Under the pieces are notes generated by a model, which had not been told where the DNA came from, made no database searches, and saw only the letters and a program-made list of their open reading frames with translations. Position numbers and translations under genes: made by a program. 33,065 nucleotides of DNA from Prosthecobacter sp. (lineage in GTDB: Bacteria > Verrucomicrobiota > Verrucomicrobiia > Verrucomicrobiales > Verrucomicrobiaceae), in contig JAUREI010000025.1 in NCBI GenBank assembly GCA_030827515.1, forward strand, positions 1 through 33,065, in the 5' to 3' direction. Shown piece after piece: positions 1 to 9,945 of this stretch (position 1 is the first letter of the stretch; every line of letters begins with the position of its first letter).

Positions 1-1202
1 TCCAGATCCACCCGCTGGACGCTGCCGGCGCCGCAGTTGTGGAACTTGGGGTCGTCGGGCAATTCGAGTGTCTGCCAGGCGCTCCAGGTGCGGCGTTCGG
101 CATCGTAGACCGACCAGGCGGTCTCACGCCGGCGATTGGGAATCACCTTGTCATCCCGATACCTCACCGTGTGGCCGATGCCAAGCAACCTGCCGCTTCG
201 GGCATGCCACTTTGGGGTGAAATCGCAGGCGGCGACGATGACCCCGTCCGGTTCGTGACGGCGCCCCAGCGTCGCCGCGTGCGGGGTGATCACACTCCAG
301 GTGCGGCCGAGGTCGTCGCTGCGAAGGTCGTTGAGTTCGTAAAACACGTCACTGCCGGTCAGCAGCAGTTTCTGCATCGTCAGCACCACCGAGGGCGTGG
401 TTCCGGGAATCGCGCCGGCGCGCGGGTGCACCCAGCAGGTTTCGCCGTCATAACCCTTCGTCAGGGTGTCGAGTTGCAGTCGGAACGGGGCGTTTTCCGG
501 CAAGGCTTGGAATAGTCGCAGGGCTGCGACCAACTCCGGAACGGCCCTGGAGAGACCCTCGGCGACCAGTCGGGCCATCATCCGCGCGCCCTCGGCAGAG
601 AAATGCGTGCGATCCGTGGCGGACGGGCCATAGGTGGCCTGGCTGAAAACTTCCCCGCGCTGCTCGAAGAGTTGGAAGCTGGCGCGGTGCAAATCGATCA
701 CCGGCACGTTTTCCTCTCGACCGACGGCCTGAACGGCCTCGGCGTAGGGGGCGAGTGAGGAAGTCAGTCGTCCGTTGTCAAAGGTTCTCCGGGCAACCGG
801 GGTGATCAAAACGGGTCGTGCCCCCGCAGTGCGAGCTTCGTGGATGAAGCGGCGCAGGTTGTCGCGGTAGGAATCGGCGGGATCCGTTTCACGGTCCGGT
901 CCCTTGCCGGGTTGGTCGTTGTGGCCGAATTGGATCAGGATCCAATCGGCCTTTTCCGCCAGCACGCGGTCCCACAGACCGAGGTCGCGAAAACTCTTCG
1001 TGCTGGCGCCGCCGCGCGCATGGTTGGCCACCGTGACACCCTCGGCCAGAAATGCATCGAACAGCTGTCCCCAGCCGGCTTGTGTGGCCCGGGTTTTCGA
1101 TGGCTTGCTGACGCTGGCCATGGTGGAGTCGCCGGCGAGGGCAAAATGCAGGGCTTTGGCCTGTATGGGGAGGATGGCGGCAAGGCAAAGGAGCAGGCGC
1201 AT
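1..1202 (-). CDS. Secreted SGNH esterase (rhamnogalacturonan acetylesterase type) fused to a sialidase/BNR-like domain, C-terminus cut off by window edge
   Basis: The reverse strand is open from the ATG at 1202 to the left edge (400 residues seen, no stop). Residues 1-16 form a signal peptide. An SGNH hydrolase domain follows: GDST at 24-27 (Ser26 nucleophile), the glycine block ARGGAS near 62-67, GHND at 93-96, and DRTH at 197-200 supplying the Asp/His pair. This block order matches the rhamnogalacturonan acetylesterase (CE12-like) family, which removes acetyl groups from pectic or similar polysaccharides. From about residue 220 a second region begins, with LTKGYDGETCWVHPRAG near 246-262 and an SDDLGRTW Asp-box-like motif; such regions are usually labelled exo-alpha-sialidase/BNR. 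The full protein must exceed 400 residues. The start lies 107 bp after the FAD oxidoreductase stop, in the same direction. The esterase call is firm; the substrate and the second domain's activity are inferred. Confidence 0.88.
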   Translation of the reverse strand, partial: MRLLLCLAAILPIQAKALHFALAGDSTMASVSKPSKTRATQAGWGQLFDAFLAEGVTVANHARGGASTKSFRDLGLWDRVLAEKADWILIQFGHNDQPGKGPDRETDPADSYRDNLRRFIHEARTAGARPVLITPVARRTFDNGRLTSSLAPYAEAVQAVGREENVPVIDLHRASFQLFEQRGEVFSQATYGPSATDRTHFSAEGARMMARLVAEGLSRAVPELVAALRLFQALPENAPFRLQLDTLTKGYDGETCWVHPRAGAIPGTTPSVVLTMQKLLLTGSDVFYELNDLRSDDLGRTWSVITPHAATLGRRHEPDGVIVAACDFTPKWHARSGRLLGIGHTVRYRDDKVIPNRRRETAWSVYDAERRTWSAWQTLELPDDPKFHNCGAGSVQRVDL

Positions 1203-1309
1203 GGTGGAGTCAACGCTGCGGTGGGCACGAGGTTCACCGGGAAAATCTCCCCCCAAGCTGATTTGCCCGCGGATGCTGGCCGTTGCGGGCCATGCGTTTC
1301 TGAGGAGCG

Positions 1310-2521
1310 TCAGGGCGATTGGGCCACCCAAGCCGACGCCATTCGGCCTGCCGCCTGCCCGGTGGCCAGGCAGGTCCCCATGACCCGCACGGAGGCGAGG
1401 GCCTCATGATCCGCGGAGAGGCAGCGACCGGCGAAGAACAGGCCGGGTGCGTCTTGCCGTCGCAGGCAACCGGCGGGGATGCCCGCCGGTTCGGGTCGGT
1501 CGAAATAACGGAATTTGGGTCCGCGGGCATCCTCACGCTTTTCCATGGGCCAGCCGGCCAGCGCCACTTCGTCGGGGAAACGCCGGCAGGAGGCCAGGTC
1601 GTCGCCACCCAGCAGATGGTCGCCGGAATAGCAGGAACCCTCGCGCACCCCGAGTTCTTCGGCATGGCTTGGCGGGGGGCAATCGGCAAAGTCGGGATGA
1701 TTTGCCCGCAGCCATTGCCAGAGTGACTGAATGATGGCACGGCCCTCCTGCAAGACGGCCGCATGGTGTTGCGCGTCGAGCGGATCCCAAGCGGTGCCAC
1801 CGGCATCAAGATCCACCGTGACAAACATCTCGGCATTCACGGTGGCATTGCGGAAGGCGGTGCCAAGAGCGGCATTGGGCAGTTCGCCCTGCCGGACGGC
1901 ATGGGCAAGCATGGCGGCCATCGACAGATGCCAGGAGTCGTCGCGCCGGCCGCCGACGCTGGTCAGGGAGGCAATGCAGGCGGGACGATAGAGTCGCGCC
2001 GGCCGGGGCTGCAGCCAGGCGGGATTCATCAGTCTGGCTCCTGTGGCGTCACCTGTGGTGTCGATGAGTGCGCGGCATGCGACGCGCCGCCGCTTGCCGG
2101 CTTCCTCCAAATCGAGTTCCCAGCCGGTTTCCGTGCGGAGCAGACCGGTCCAAGCGACACCATGATGACAGTTCAGGGAACTCTCCCGTGCGCACAGTTC
2201 GGCGGCAAGGCTCGCAAAAAGTTCGGGTGATTGTCGAAGGACATAAACCCGGCCCATCAGGTCGGGGGCGGTCTGTCCCGTGCGTTCCATCATGTGACGT
2301 CCGATTTCCTCCGGGATGCCCGGGTTGAGCCAGGCCCAGGGGCGCGAGACGTCGGGGTGAAAGAGGCCGCAGAAGGTGTGCACCCGCGCAAGGCTGCCCA
2401 TGCCGCCGGGGCGGTTGCCGCGTTCAATCAGTAGGGTGTGTGCTCCGGCGCGTGCGGCGGTCAGCGCAGCGGCGATGCCGGCGCTGCCACCCCCGGCGAC
2501 GATGACATCGGCCTGGGTCAT
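1310..2521 (-). CDS. FAD-dependent oxidoreductase (FAD_oxidored family)
   Basis: This 403-residue protein opens with a Rossmann FAD-binding site: VIVAGGGSAGIAAAL near 6-20, followed by an acidic strand end (LLIER). The C-terminus carries the family signature FFAGRCLSADHEALASVRVM and then GTCLATGQAAG, typical of the FAD_oxidored (PF12831) proteins common in Planctomycetes and Verrucomicrobia. Substrates in that family are mostly unknown. The frame is open further upstream, but the ATG at 2521 is preferred because it overlaps the stop of the preceding acyl carrier protein as ATGA (2518-2521) and places the FAD motif at the very N-terminus. That coupling suggests the flavoenzyme could act on an ACP-bound substrate, which is inference. 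No signal peptide is visible, so it is probably cytoplasmic. Confidence 0.9.
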   Translation of the reverse strand: MTQADVIVAGGGSAGIAAALTAARAGAHTLLIERGNRPGGMGSLARVHTFCGLFHPDVSRPWAWLNPGIPEEIGRHMMERTGQTAPDLMGRVYVLRQSPELFASLAAELCARESSLNCHHGVAWTGLLRTETGWELDLEEAGKRRRVACRALIDTTGDATGARLMNPAWLQPRPARLYRPACIASLTSVGGRRDDSWHLSMAAMLAHAVRQGELPNAALGTAFRNATVNAEMFVTVDLDAGGTAWDPLDAQHHAAVLQEGRAIIQSLWQWLRANHPDFADCPPPSHAEELGVREGSCYSGDHLLGGDDLASCRRFPDEVALAGWPMEKREDARGPKFRYFDRPEPAGIPAGCLRRQDAPGLFFAGRCLSADHEALASVRVMGTCLATGQAAGRMASAWVAQSP

Positions 2522-2808
2522 GACGCCGGAACCTCCACCGGCTGGGCATTCAGCCAGTCGGCGAGGGCGCGGGCCGTGGCACATCGCGCACGACTGATCT
2601 CGGCGGGCGGCAAACGCCTGCCAAAGGCCTGCTCTGCGGCAACCAGCAGTCGCATCAGCGCCAGGGAGTCGAGGCCGCAGGCAAAAAGGTCGGTGTCAGC
2701 CGCGAGGGGTTCGTCCGATTCCACGATGGCTTCCCCGTGGAGCAGCTGCAGGACGGCGTCGGCGGTGATGGCAGCGGGCATTGGGACATCATGCAGGCGG
2801 CGGCACAT
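2518..2808 (-). CDS. Acyl carrier protein (first of three in the window)
   Basis: This is a small phosphopantetheine-attachment protein of 96 residues. The motif FACGLDSLALMRL at 42-54 contains the modifiable Ser48 in the canonical DSL context, followed by the acidic/hydrophobic helix II (LLVAAEQAFG). An alternative ATG at 2781 would give an 87-residue protein with Ser39, closer to the usual ACP length. I kept the ATG at 2808 because AGGACGG lies 8 nt upstream (2817-2823), one of the few plausible Shine-Dalgarno sites in the window. It starts 16 nt after the prolyl oligopeptidase stop and overlaps the FAD oxidoreductase start by 4 bp. No adenylation or ketosynthase gene is adjacent, so what it carries is unknown. 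GLDSL resembles the PKS/NRPS-type carrier consensus more than the WDS motif of the other two ACPs. Confidence 0.88.
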   Translation of the reverse strand: MCRRLHDVPMPAAITADAVLQLLHGEAIVESDEPLAADTDLFACGLDSLALMRLLVAAEQAFGRRLPPAEISRARCATARALADWLNAQPVEVPAS

Positions 2809-2824
2809 CCCTGCAACCGTCCTG

Positions 2825-4945
<2,121 letters not shown>

Positions 4946-5022
4946 GGACGGAATTGGCACGCCGGGATGGAGGACGTTCCGGCGAGCCAATCGCACGGTT
5001 TTGGCCGCGGGCAAGCGCGTCG

Positions 5023-6093
5023 TTAGGGCGCGGTCAGCGCCAGGCGCGCGGCCACGGCGCGGTGTTGTGAGGCGCGTTCGGCCTCGGTGGTGCAGGTCAT
5101 CGCGGACCAATGGCGGGTGAAAAAGATGTAGTCGATGCGCAGCCAGGGACCGCCGGCACTGAGCGGGTTGCGGGTCTTGCCGGGGAAGGTGAAGCCAAAG
5201 CCCGCACCGGCCTGCGCATGGGCATCGCCCAGTTCCCTTGTGAGGAGGAGGTGAACGTGACCCGTGTGGGGCGAGTTGAAGTCGCCGGCGACCAGGGCGG
5301 GCAGGGGATCCTGGCGGACGGCGTCAAGAATCATTCGAGCATCGTCGAGTTGGCCATCCCAGAAGACCTGATACTGGGCGCTGCGCTCGGCCCAGGGCGT
5401 GCCTTGAAAGCCGAACAGCCCGTAGAAGAGCCCGCCTTTCCACTGGCCGAGCAGCACATCGCGCGGCGTGCGCAGATGCACAGAGTAGACCGCGATGCGG
5501 CGGCCGTTCCAGTCGACCACGAAACGCGCCGCGCGGGCCGCACGAGGGGTTGTTCCCGCCGGCAGCAACGAGCTTTCGAGGATTGGAAATTTGCTCAGGA
5601 GAGTGTGCTCGCCGGCGCTTTGGAAGACCTTGTAGTCACCGTAGTCCGATGATCTTGAGAGCGCTCGTTCTCGAAGCGTTGCCTCCTGCAGCACCAACAG
5701 GTCGGGCTGTTGGCGTCGCTTGAAATCCAAGGGAGTTTGACCGCCATTTTGACCTCGGTTCCAGGTCATCAGGGTCAGCGAGGGTGCGGCGTAGGACTCT
5801 GCGGATGGTGCGCCGGGATCCGGTCGCCATCCCATGAGTGGCCCTAGAATCACCATTGCGGAAACCGCCAGCAGGGGGAGCGAGCGCCAGCTCCAGATCA
5901 GGGTCAGGGGAAGCAGCAGCAACCCGGGCAGCAGCCATGCGAGAGGAGGTGCAAAAAGCAGCAGGGCCAGTCCATGATTGGCTTCTCCGACATGGCGCAG
6001 GAACAGCAGCAACGCGAGGACGAGCAGCAAGTTGAAGACAGCCAAAGCCGCCAGAAAAGGCGCGGCACGGCGGCGTGGCGCTGCGGAATCCAT
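5023..6093 (-). CDS. Membrane-anchored endonuclease/exonuclease/phosphatase (EEP) family protein
   Basis: The protein has 356 residues. Three hydrophobic segments (about 12-33, 40-66 and 70-88) anchor it, and an EEP fold follows from about 105: WN at 111-112, LQEAT with the metal-binding Glu137, GDFN at 270-273, DYIF at 321-324 and SQHRAV with His344. These are the hallmark metal-ion and catalytic positions of the DNase I/sphingomyelinase-like superfamily. The anchored arrangement resembles YafD-type proteins; whether it cleaves nucleic acid, phospholipid or a phosphorylated sugar cannot be told from sequence. The ATG at 6093 lies 17 nt after the pseudopilin stop, so it probably belongs to the same minus-strand transcript. 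No Shine-Dalgarno motif is visible. Confidence 0.92.
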   Translation of the reverse strand: MDSAAPRRRAAPFLAALAVFNLLLVLALLLFLRHVGEANHGLALLLFAPPLAWLLPGLLLLPLTLIWSWRSLPLLAVSAMVILGPLMGWRPDPGAPSAESYAAPSLTLMTWNRGQNGGQTPLDFKRRQQPDLLVLQEATLRERALSRSSDYGDYKVFQSAGEHTLLSKFPILESSLLPAGTTPRAARAARFVVDWNGRRIAVYSVHLRTPRDVLLGQWKGGLFYGLFGFQGTPWAERSAQYQVFWDGQLDDARMILDAVRQDPLPALVAGDFNSPHTGHVHLLLTRELGDAHAQAGAGFGFTFPGKTRNPLSAGGPWLRIDYIFFTRHWSAMTCTTEAERASQHRAVAARLALTAP

Positions 6094-6110
6094 GAAGCGA
6101 TGAATGTCGC

Positions 6111-6410
6111 TCAGGGCGCCTGCTTACTGGCGTCCTTGTTGAGCTGGATCTCGGTGTCAGACGTCATGTCTGGCAAGAGGCCAGGATCTTCGGCGGATGG
6201 CAGTCCAGGCGAGAGCCGGGACGCGTCGCCACCTTCCGACATCCAGCGCAGTTCCTCATCGCTGGCACTTGCGGGGGCTTTGATCCACAGGGCCGTGGAC
6301 ACCACGGTCAGCACCGTCAGCAGCACCAGCACGAGCAGGGACTCTAGAACGGTAAAACCCCGGCGCGACGCAAGTCGCACAGCGGTGGATGCACAGGAGA
6401 GTGGCGCCAT
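6111..6410 (-). CDS. Type IV pilin/pseudopilin-like protein with prepilin signal
   Basis: This is a 99-residue protein with a prepilin peptidase site: basic leader ending in RRG, then FTVLESLLVLVLLTVLTVVS, i.e. cleavage after Gly with Phe+1 and Glu+5 and an uninterrupted hydrophobic helix. The rest is a short acidic tail with no conserved Cys pair. It looks like a minor pseudopilin (GspH/I-like) or a stand-alone prepilin-type protein. The ATG at 6410 is preferred over an in-frame GTG at 6419; GAGG sits 4 nt before it. No other pilus or type II secretion gene lies in the window, so its assembly machinery must be elsewhere. It sits between a small lipoprotein gene and the EEP-family gene. Confidence 0.8.
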   Translation of the reverse strand: MAPLSCASTAVRLASRRGFTVLESLLVLVLLTVLTVVSTALWIKAPASASDEELRWMSEGGDASRLSPGLPSAEDPGLLPDMTSDTEIQLNKDASKQAP

Positions 6411-6425
6411 CAGCCTCACAAGGCT

Positions 6426-6602
6426 TCAGAAAATTTCCGGTTCGCGGCGCAGGTCACGCGGGTTGTAGACGTTTGGCGCCGTGGACATGCCCTGGCCACC
6501 GAAGTAGTCGCCATTGCGGCTGTGGCCGAGCGGGTAGAAGTTGGTGCAGCTCGACAGAAGGGTGGAACTTGCGAGAGTGATCAGCAGGAGACACAGTTTC
6601 AT
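6426..6602 (-). CDS. Small lipoprotein (58 residues)
   Basis: This short reading frame begins with a lipoprotein signal peptide: MKLCLLLITLASSTLLSSC, giving a lipobox with Cys19. The mature part is only about 40 residues and rich in Asn, Gly, Tyr and Arg, with no domain I recognise. It is the first gene of the minus-strand run and lies 15 nt before the pseudopilin. The ATG at 6602 is chosen because it begins the signal peptide; the frame stays open to 6710 but the added part has no signal character. The bases just before the start are pyrimidine-rich (CACTCCTCCTGCC) with no Shine-Dalgarno motif. Coding status rests on the lipobox and position. Confidence 0.65.
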   Translation of the reverse strand: MKLCLLLITLASSTLLSSCTNFYPLGHSRNGDYFGGQGMSTAPNVYNPRDLRREPEIF

Positions 6603-6809
6603 GGCAGGAGGAGTGAAGGGTGGAACCGTGACAGACAGGGCATCAAGCCATGGGTAGGGGCCGAACGCAAGGCCAAATCCGAAGGCGGCAAGACAACATG
6701 GCACAACCAAGAGGTTATTAAAATTATAATATCTATAAAAAATAATTCATAATTTGATGGACAAATCCTGCCCGGGTTCTACAATTTTTGCGCAGCTGCA
6801 TCACCCGAA
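6603..6809. promoter_or_regulatory. AT-rich divergent intergenic region
   Basis: These 207 bp separate the minus-strand lipoprotein operon from the plus-strand export operon. The stretch from about 6715 to 6760 is strikingly AT-rich against the GC-rich surroundings. On the minus strand TATAAT occurs at 6723-6728, but no good -35 is seen 16-18 bp upstream. The plus-strand promoter candidate is listed separately. Both operons are probably controlled from here. Confidence 0.55.
6758..6785 (+). promoter_or_regulatory. Candidate sigma-70 promoter for the export operon
   Basis: TGGACA (6758-6763) and TACAAT (6780-6785) are separated by 16 bp and stand about 25 bp before the ATG at 6810. Each matches the housekeeping consensus at five of six positions. 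It is the best promoter-like pair in the AT-rich divergent region, but short matches occur by chance and promoter consensus in this lineage is not well known to me. Confidence 0.4.
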
Positions 6810-7088
6810 ATGCGAACGGTCATCACACGCTTTATAACCTTCGACGCTGAGAATACGGCGCCAGAGGTCTATGCGGTGTTGGCGTTTGCCTACCTGACTC
6901 TGCTGGCGCTGTGTTTGGCCAGTTTGGCCCGGTCTAACATTAAAGGAAAGTTGGCATGGTCCCTGTATATTCTTTTCATTCCTATGGTGGGGATGTATAT
7001 GTATACGTTCTGGTGCCTGCTCCGAGCTGACTACTCCTTTCTGGCGCGACTTGGCCTTGGCGCTCTCGCCAAGACGGGCACGCGCTGA
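6810..7088 (+). CDS. Small membrane protein, PLDc_N-like
   Basis: The 92-residue protein has two hydrophobic segments (about 19-41 and 48-69) separated by a short basic stretch (ARSNIKGK). The second segment, with KLAWSLYILFIPMVGMYMYTF, resembles the phospholipase D N-terminal transmembrane module (PLDc_N), which is often found alone as a small inner-membrane protein. Function is unknown. It is the first gene of the plus-strand export group, 25 bp behind a promoter-like pair, and its composition is less GC-rich than most of the window. Its stop lies 106 bp before the chosen start of the beta-barrel gene. The ATG at 6810 has no Shine-Dalgarno motif. Confidence 0.65.
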   Translation: MRTVITRFITFDAENTAPEVYAVLAFAYLTLLALCLASLARSNIKGKLAWSLYILFIPMVGMYMYTFWCLLRADYSFLARLGLGALAKTGTR

Positions 7089-7194
7089 CTTTCCCGACTC
7101 CCACAACTCCCACCCGCGCTCCCGTGCGGCAAACTCTCCCAAAACCATGCGCCTCTCCTCCCGAATCTTCCGCTCAACCCAGCGGTTGCAGGTG

Positions 7195-8862
7195 ATGAGT
7201 CACTCCTTGAAGTTGGCTCTTCTTGGATTGACACTCCCCGCCGCGGCCCAGTTCGCGGAACCCATGCTGCCAGTGCAGCCCTCTCAGCCCACGGGCTTTT
7301 TCCCGACGCTGAACGACATGACCGTGCTGCGAGGTGGGAACTATGCACGCAGTATTACCAGAGGCACTAACAACGGCGAGGAGGGGCCAGACCTTCGGCT
7401 AATGACAGCTACTGGCCTCTTTCCTTATGACGGACCTGAGGAGAATTTTTACGAGCGTTACGATGGTTTCTTCCGCCCGCTTGACCACACACTGGGTGTT
7501 TTCACGCCGCACGATGCTTGGACCCTCGAAAGCGAGCGTCTCAGTCATATGTCGATGACCGTTGATGGTCGTTTGGGGGCACTTACGCGGAATTTTTCTC
7601 CTGATCGTGCCCACGTGAAGCTCGGTCTGTTGTACTTTGATGTGCTTTGGGCAGGTGGCGGTGTGGTCTATTCGGATTACCAAGGCGACCGCACTTTTGA
7701 GGGCGAAAATGGCGATGGCTGGACCGGCTACATGGATGTGGCGGTGCGCGGTCTGGTGCGCCTGAGCGACTCGCTCTACCTTTCAGCAGTGGCGGATCTG
7801 ATGTATCTGCCGTTCGAAAATGAGTTTGCCCTGCGCCTCGGCAATCACTACACGCCAGCGGTGTTCCTGCGCTTCAACTGGTCGAAGTCCTACGGCCCGT
7901 GGGACTTCCTTCTCTACAGCGAGTTCCGCGGCGCGCCAGGCCTCGACTTCTATGCCGACGCCGATTCCCCGGCCCGAGATCGTGCCGGTCGCTACTTCTT
8001 TGGATTTAATGAACGAGGCCGTACCAATGAGTTCCAGAACGATGATCTGGCCTACTTCTCGAACCGTCTTGGCTTCAAGGCCAACCGCCTTGTCCTCGAT
8101 GAACAGTGGCGCTTGGGGTTTATTGCCGAACACTATGATTTCTTTCGCAGCTTTGACTTTGTGGAACATCGCACCCGCGATCACCTTGGCACCTTCTTTG
8201 GCTATGAGGGCTCTGTGATCCCCTTCGCACCACGCTTCAACTACGATCTCTTTTCCTTCGATGGCTATGAAAGCCTCTGGCACCGCGTCGAGGGCCGGCT
8301 TACGGGCCGCCTGACCGAAAACCTCCACTGGACAGGCATGGCGGGCTACCGACGCTCGACCGGTACGATTGTCGAGCGCGACGGCTTTGTCTGGGAAGTG
8401 GGTTTGGACCATGCGCTCACCCAAAACACCCGCCACTGGCTCTACGTGGGTGAAAACTTCTTCAACAACGAGATGCTGCCTGAGACGCTCACCGCCCGGT
8501 ACGCCCGCTACGTGATCGAACAGCGCATCGACAAATCCCTGCGCCTGCGCGGTTTTGCCCAGTTCTCCGATCGTGAGACGAATATTGATCAACTCGCCGT
8601 GCGTGATCGCTGGGGTCTGGGCATGTCGCTGATTTATACTCCTTTGGATTTTACCTCGATCCGCGCTACGGCCATGTATGAAAGCATTGAGCAGGGTGGA
8701 GCCCTCGCTGACGCTGACCGCTGGCTCTATCGTCTTGAACTGCAGCAGCAGCTCGCCTTGCGTCTCACTGGCCGCATCTTCTACCAGTATGAAGACCGCC
8801 AGGGTCGCAGCAACGACTTCAAGGAACACTTGACTGGCCTGTCCATGCGCCGGTATTTTTAA
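7195..8862 (+). CDS. Outer-membrane beta-barrel protein of the export locus
   Basis: The predicted protein has 555 residues. The start at 7195 gives a signal peptide (MSHSLKLALLGLTLPAAAQ); an ATG at 7147 would add a basic 16-residue extension and cannot be excluded. The mature part alternates polar and hydrophobic residues in many short amphipathic strands with aromatic girdles (for example WRLGFIAEHYDFFRSFDF), and it ends in ...LSMRRYF, a C-terminal Phe typical of Bam-inserted barrels. I do not recognise a named family; by size and position (before Wza/Wzc homologues) it could be a polysaccharide export or assembly barrel comparable to GfcD/YjbH or Wzi in role, though no direct homology is claimed. 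It is 44 bp upstream of the next secreted-protein gene. Confidence 0.82.
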   Translation: MSHSLKLALLGLTLPAAAQFAEPMLPVQPSQPTGFFPTLNDMTVLRGGNYARSITRGTNNGEEGPDLRLMTATGLFPYDGPEENFYERYDGFFRPLDHTLGVFTPHDAWTLESERLSHMSMTVDGRLGALTRNFSPDRAHVKLGLLYFDVLWAGGGVVYSDYQGDRTFEGENGDGWTGYMDVAVRGLVRLSDSLYLSAVADLMYLPFENEFALRLGNHYTPAVFLRFNWSKSYGPWDFLLYSEFRGAPGLDFYADADSPARDRAGRYFFGFNERGRTNEFQNDDLAYFSNRLGFKANRLVLDEQWRLGFIAEHYDFFRSFDFVEHRTRDHLGTFFGYEGSVIPFAPRFNYDLFSFDGYESLWHRVEGRLTGRLTENLHWTGMAGYRRSTGTIVERDGFVWEVGLDHALTQNTRHWLYVGENFFNNEMLPETLTARYARYVIEQRIDKSLRLRGFAQFSDRETNIDQLAVRDRWGLGMSLIYTPLDFTSIRATAMYESIEQGGALADADRWLYRLELQQQLALRLTGRIFYQYEDRQGRSNDFKEHLTGLSMRRYF

Positions 8863-8906
8863 GCCAACATCCCATCATCACCCTCAACACTCCTCCTCCT
8901 CCGATC

Positions 8907-9815
8907 ATGAAAACCGCGAAACCGTCAGCTCAGACCCGAGGTCTGCTTCAGCAGGGGCACACTTTGGCCCTCGGTGCCCTCATCGTGTTTGCCTCTCCGC
9001 TTGTGGCGGACGCACAGTCCCCCCTCAGCCTCCCGGATCGTGGGGTTGAAACCAACAAGGATGCCCCCGCCGACTTCCATAAGTATTTCGGCCAGCGCAT
9101 CAACTCCTGGCGCGACCGCCAGCGCCAGATCGCCAAGCTCGACATGGACGCTGACATGAACCAGGACGGTGTGCTCAGCAACACCGACCCGGCCGACAAC
9201 GGCAGTTTCGAAGCCACGCCTCCCGGCCTCGTGCTCGGCAAGGGCGAGCTCACCCGCTTCGTCGTCCGCCTCGTCCCCTATCGGGTCGACTTCGAAGGCG
9301 AGGTGGTTGTCACTCTGGAAGTGGAAGGCGTCAATCGCGGCGATCGCAGCGGTGAATATGCCACCCTCGACGAGGAAATCGCCAGCTCCGGCCATGTGCG
9401 CATTTGGCGCGACAAGGACAAGAAGGACCTGCTGATCGATTCCCGCGATCCCGGCAAGCGTGTGGTCGAGTTCACCACCGACTACAAGACCTATCCCTAC
9501 AACCTGCCGCTGGCGGTGCCGCGCTTCGTCTTCGTCGAGGGCGTCAAGGAGTCGCCGCTGTATTCGGGTGACATCCGCGTCCTGGTCACGGTTTCGCACC
9601 GCTCCCCGGGTCAGCAGCCCTACACCCAGATGACCAGCGGCAAGGGCGCTGAACCGCCGGTGGTCGAATCGCCGCCCAAAAAGATCGGCATCAAGAGCTT
9701 CCGCACGAGCTTTGACCACATCCTGGTGACGGTCGTCAAGAACCATCACCCGAAGGAGTTCATCAACGGCAACAACGAGGGCGTCTGGGTCGCCCCGGCC
9801 GGCAAGAGCTACTGA
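8907..9815 (+). CDS. Secreted protein with one EF-hand/dockerin-like calcium loop, unknown function
   Basis: This 302-residue protein has a basic start and a hydrophobic segment (about 19-35) ending in ADAQ, consistent with a signal peptide. Residues 83-94 (DMNQDGVLSNTD) fit the 12-position calcium loop D-x-N-x-D-G-x-hydrophobic-x-x-x-D used by dockerins and EF-hands, and nearby residues are also acidic. The remainder is probably beta-rich, with FVVRLVPYRVDFEGEVVVTLEVEG suggesting an Ig-like sandwich. I do not recognise a family. It lies between the beta-barrel and the Wza-like gene, all on the plus strand, so a periplasmic or surface role in polysaccharide export is a reasonable inference. 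The start is preceded by a pyrimidine tract (CTCCTCCTCCTCC) rather than a Shine-Dalgarno site. Confidence 0.8.
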   Translation: MKTAKPSAQTRGLLQQGHTLALGALIVFASPLVADAQSPLSLPDRGVETNKDAPADFHKYFGQRINSWRDRQRQIAKLDMDADMNQDGVLSNTDPADNGSFEATPPGLVLGKGELTRFVVRLVPYRVDFEGEVVVTLEVEGVNRGDRSGEYATLDEEIASSGHVRIWRDKDKKDLLIDSRDPGKRVVEFTTDYKTYPYNLPLAVPRFVFVEGVKESPLYSGDIRVLVTVSHRSPGQQPYTQMTSGKGAEPPVVESPPKKIGIKSFRTSFDHILVTVVKNHHPKEFINGNNEGVWVAPAGKSY

Positions 9816-9945
9816 GTCTGCGGGAGGTGCCCGCTTCCCGCTAGCGCCCTGGTCTGCGCCGAATTTCAGCCGTCTGACGGCAAGGTTCGGCCTGACCGGG
9901 GTGTTTTGTTTCCACGAACCCTGATTTGCCGCTCACGATTCTGCC

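Noticed and set aside
39-1409. Plus-strand open frames of 158 and 189 codons at the left edge
   Set aside because: The minus strand encodes a continuous SGNH esterase with GDS, GHND and DxxH blocks throughout this region, so the plus-strand frames are shadows.
7783-8829. 348-codon open frame on the minus strand
   Set aside because: Antisense to the beta-barrel gene. The plus-strand protein has a signal peptide, amphipathic strands and a C-terminal Phe; the antisense one has no family features.
9820-9834. Small GCGGG/CCCGC hairpin after the calcium-loop protein gene
   Set aside because: Five-base GC arms with no T-run are expected often by chance in this composition; not called as a terminator.
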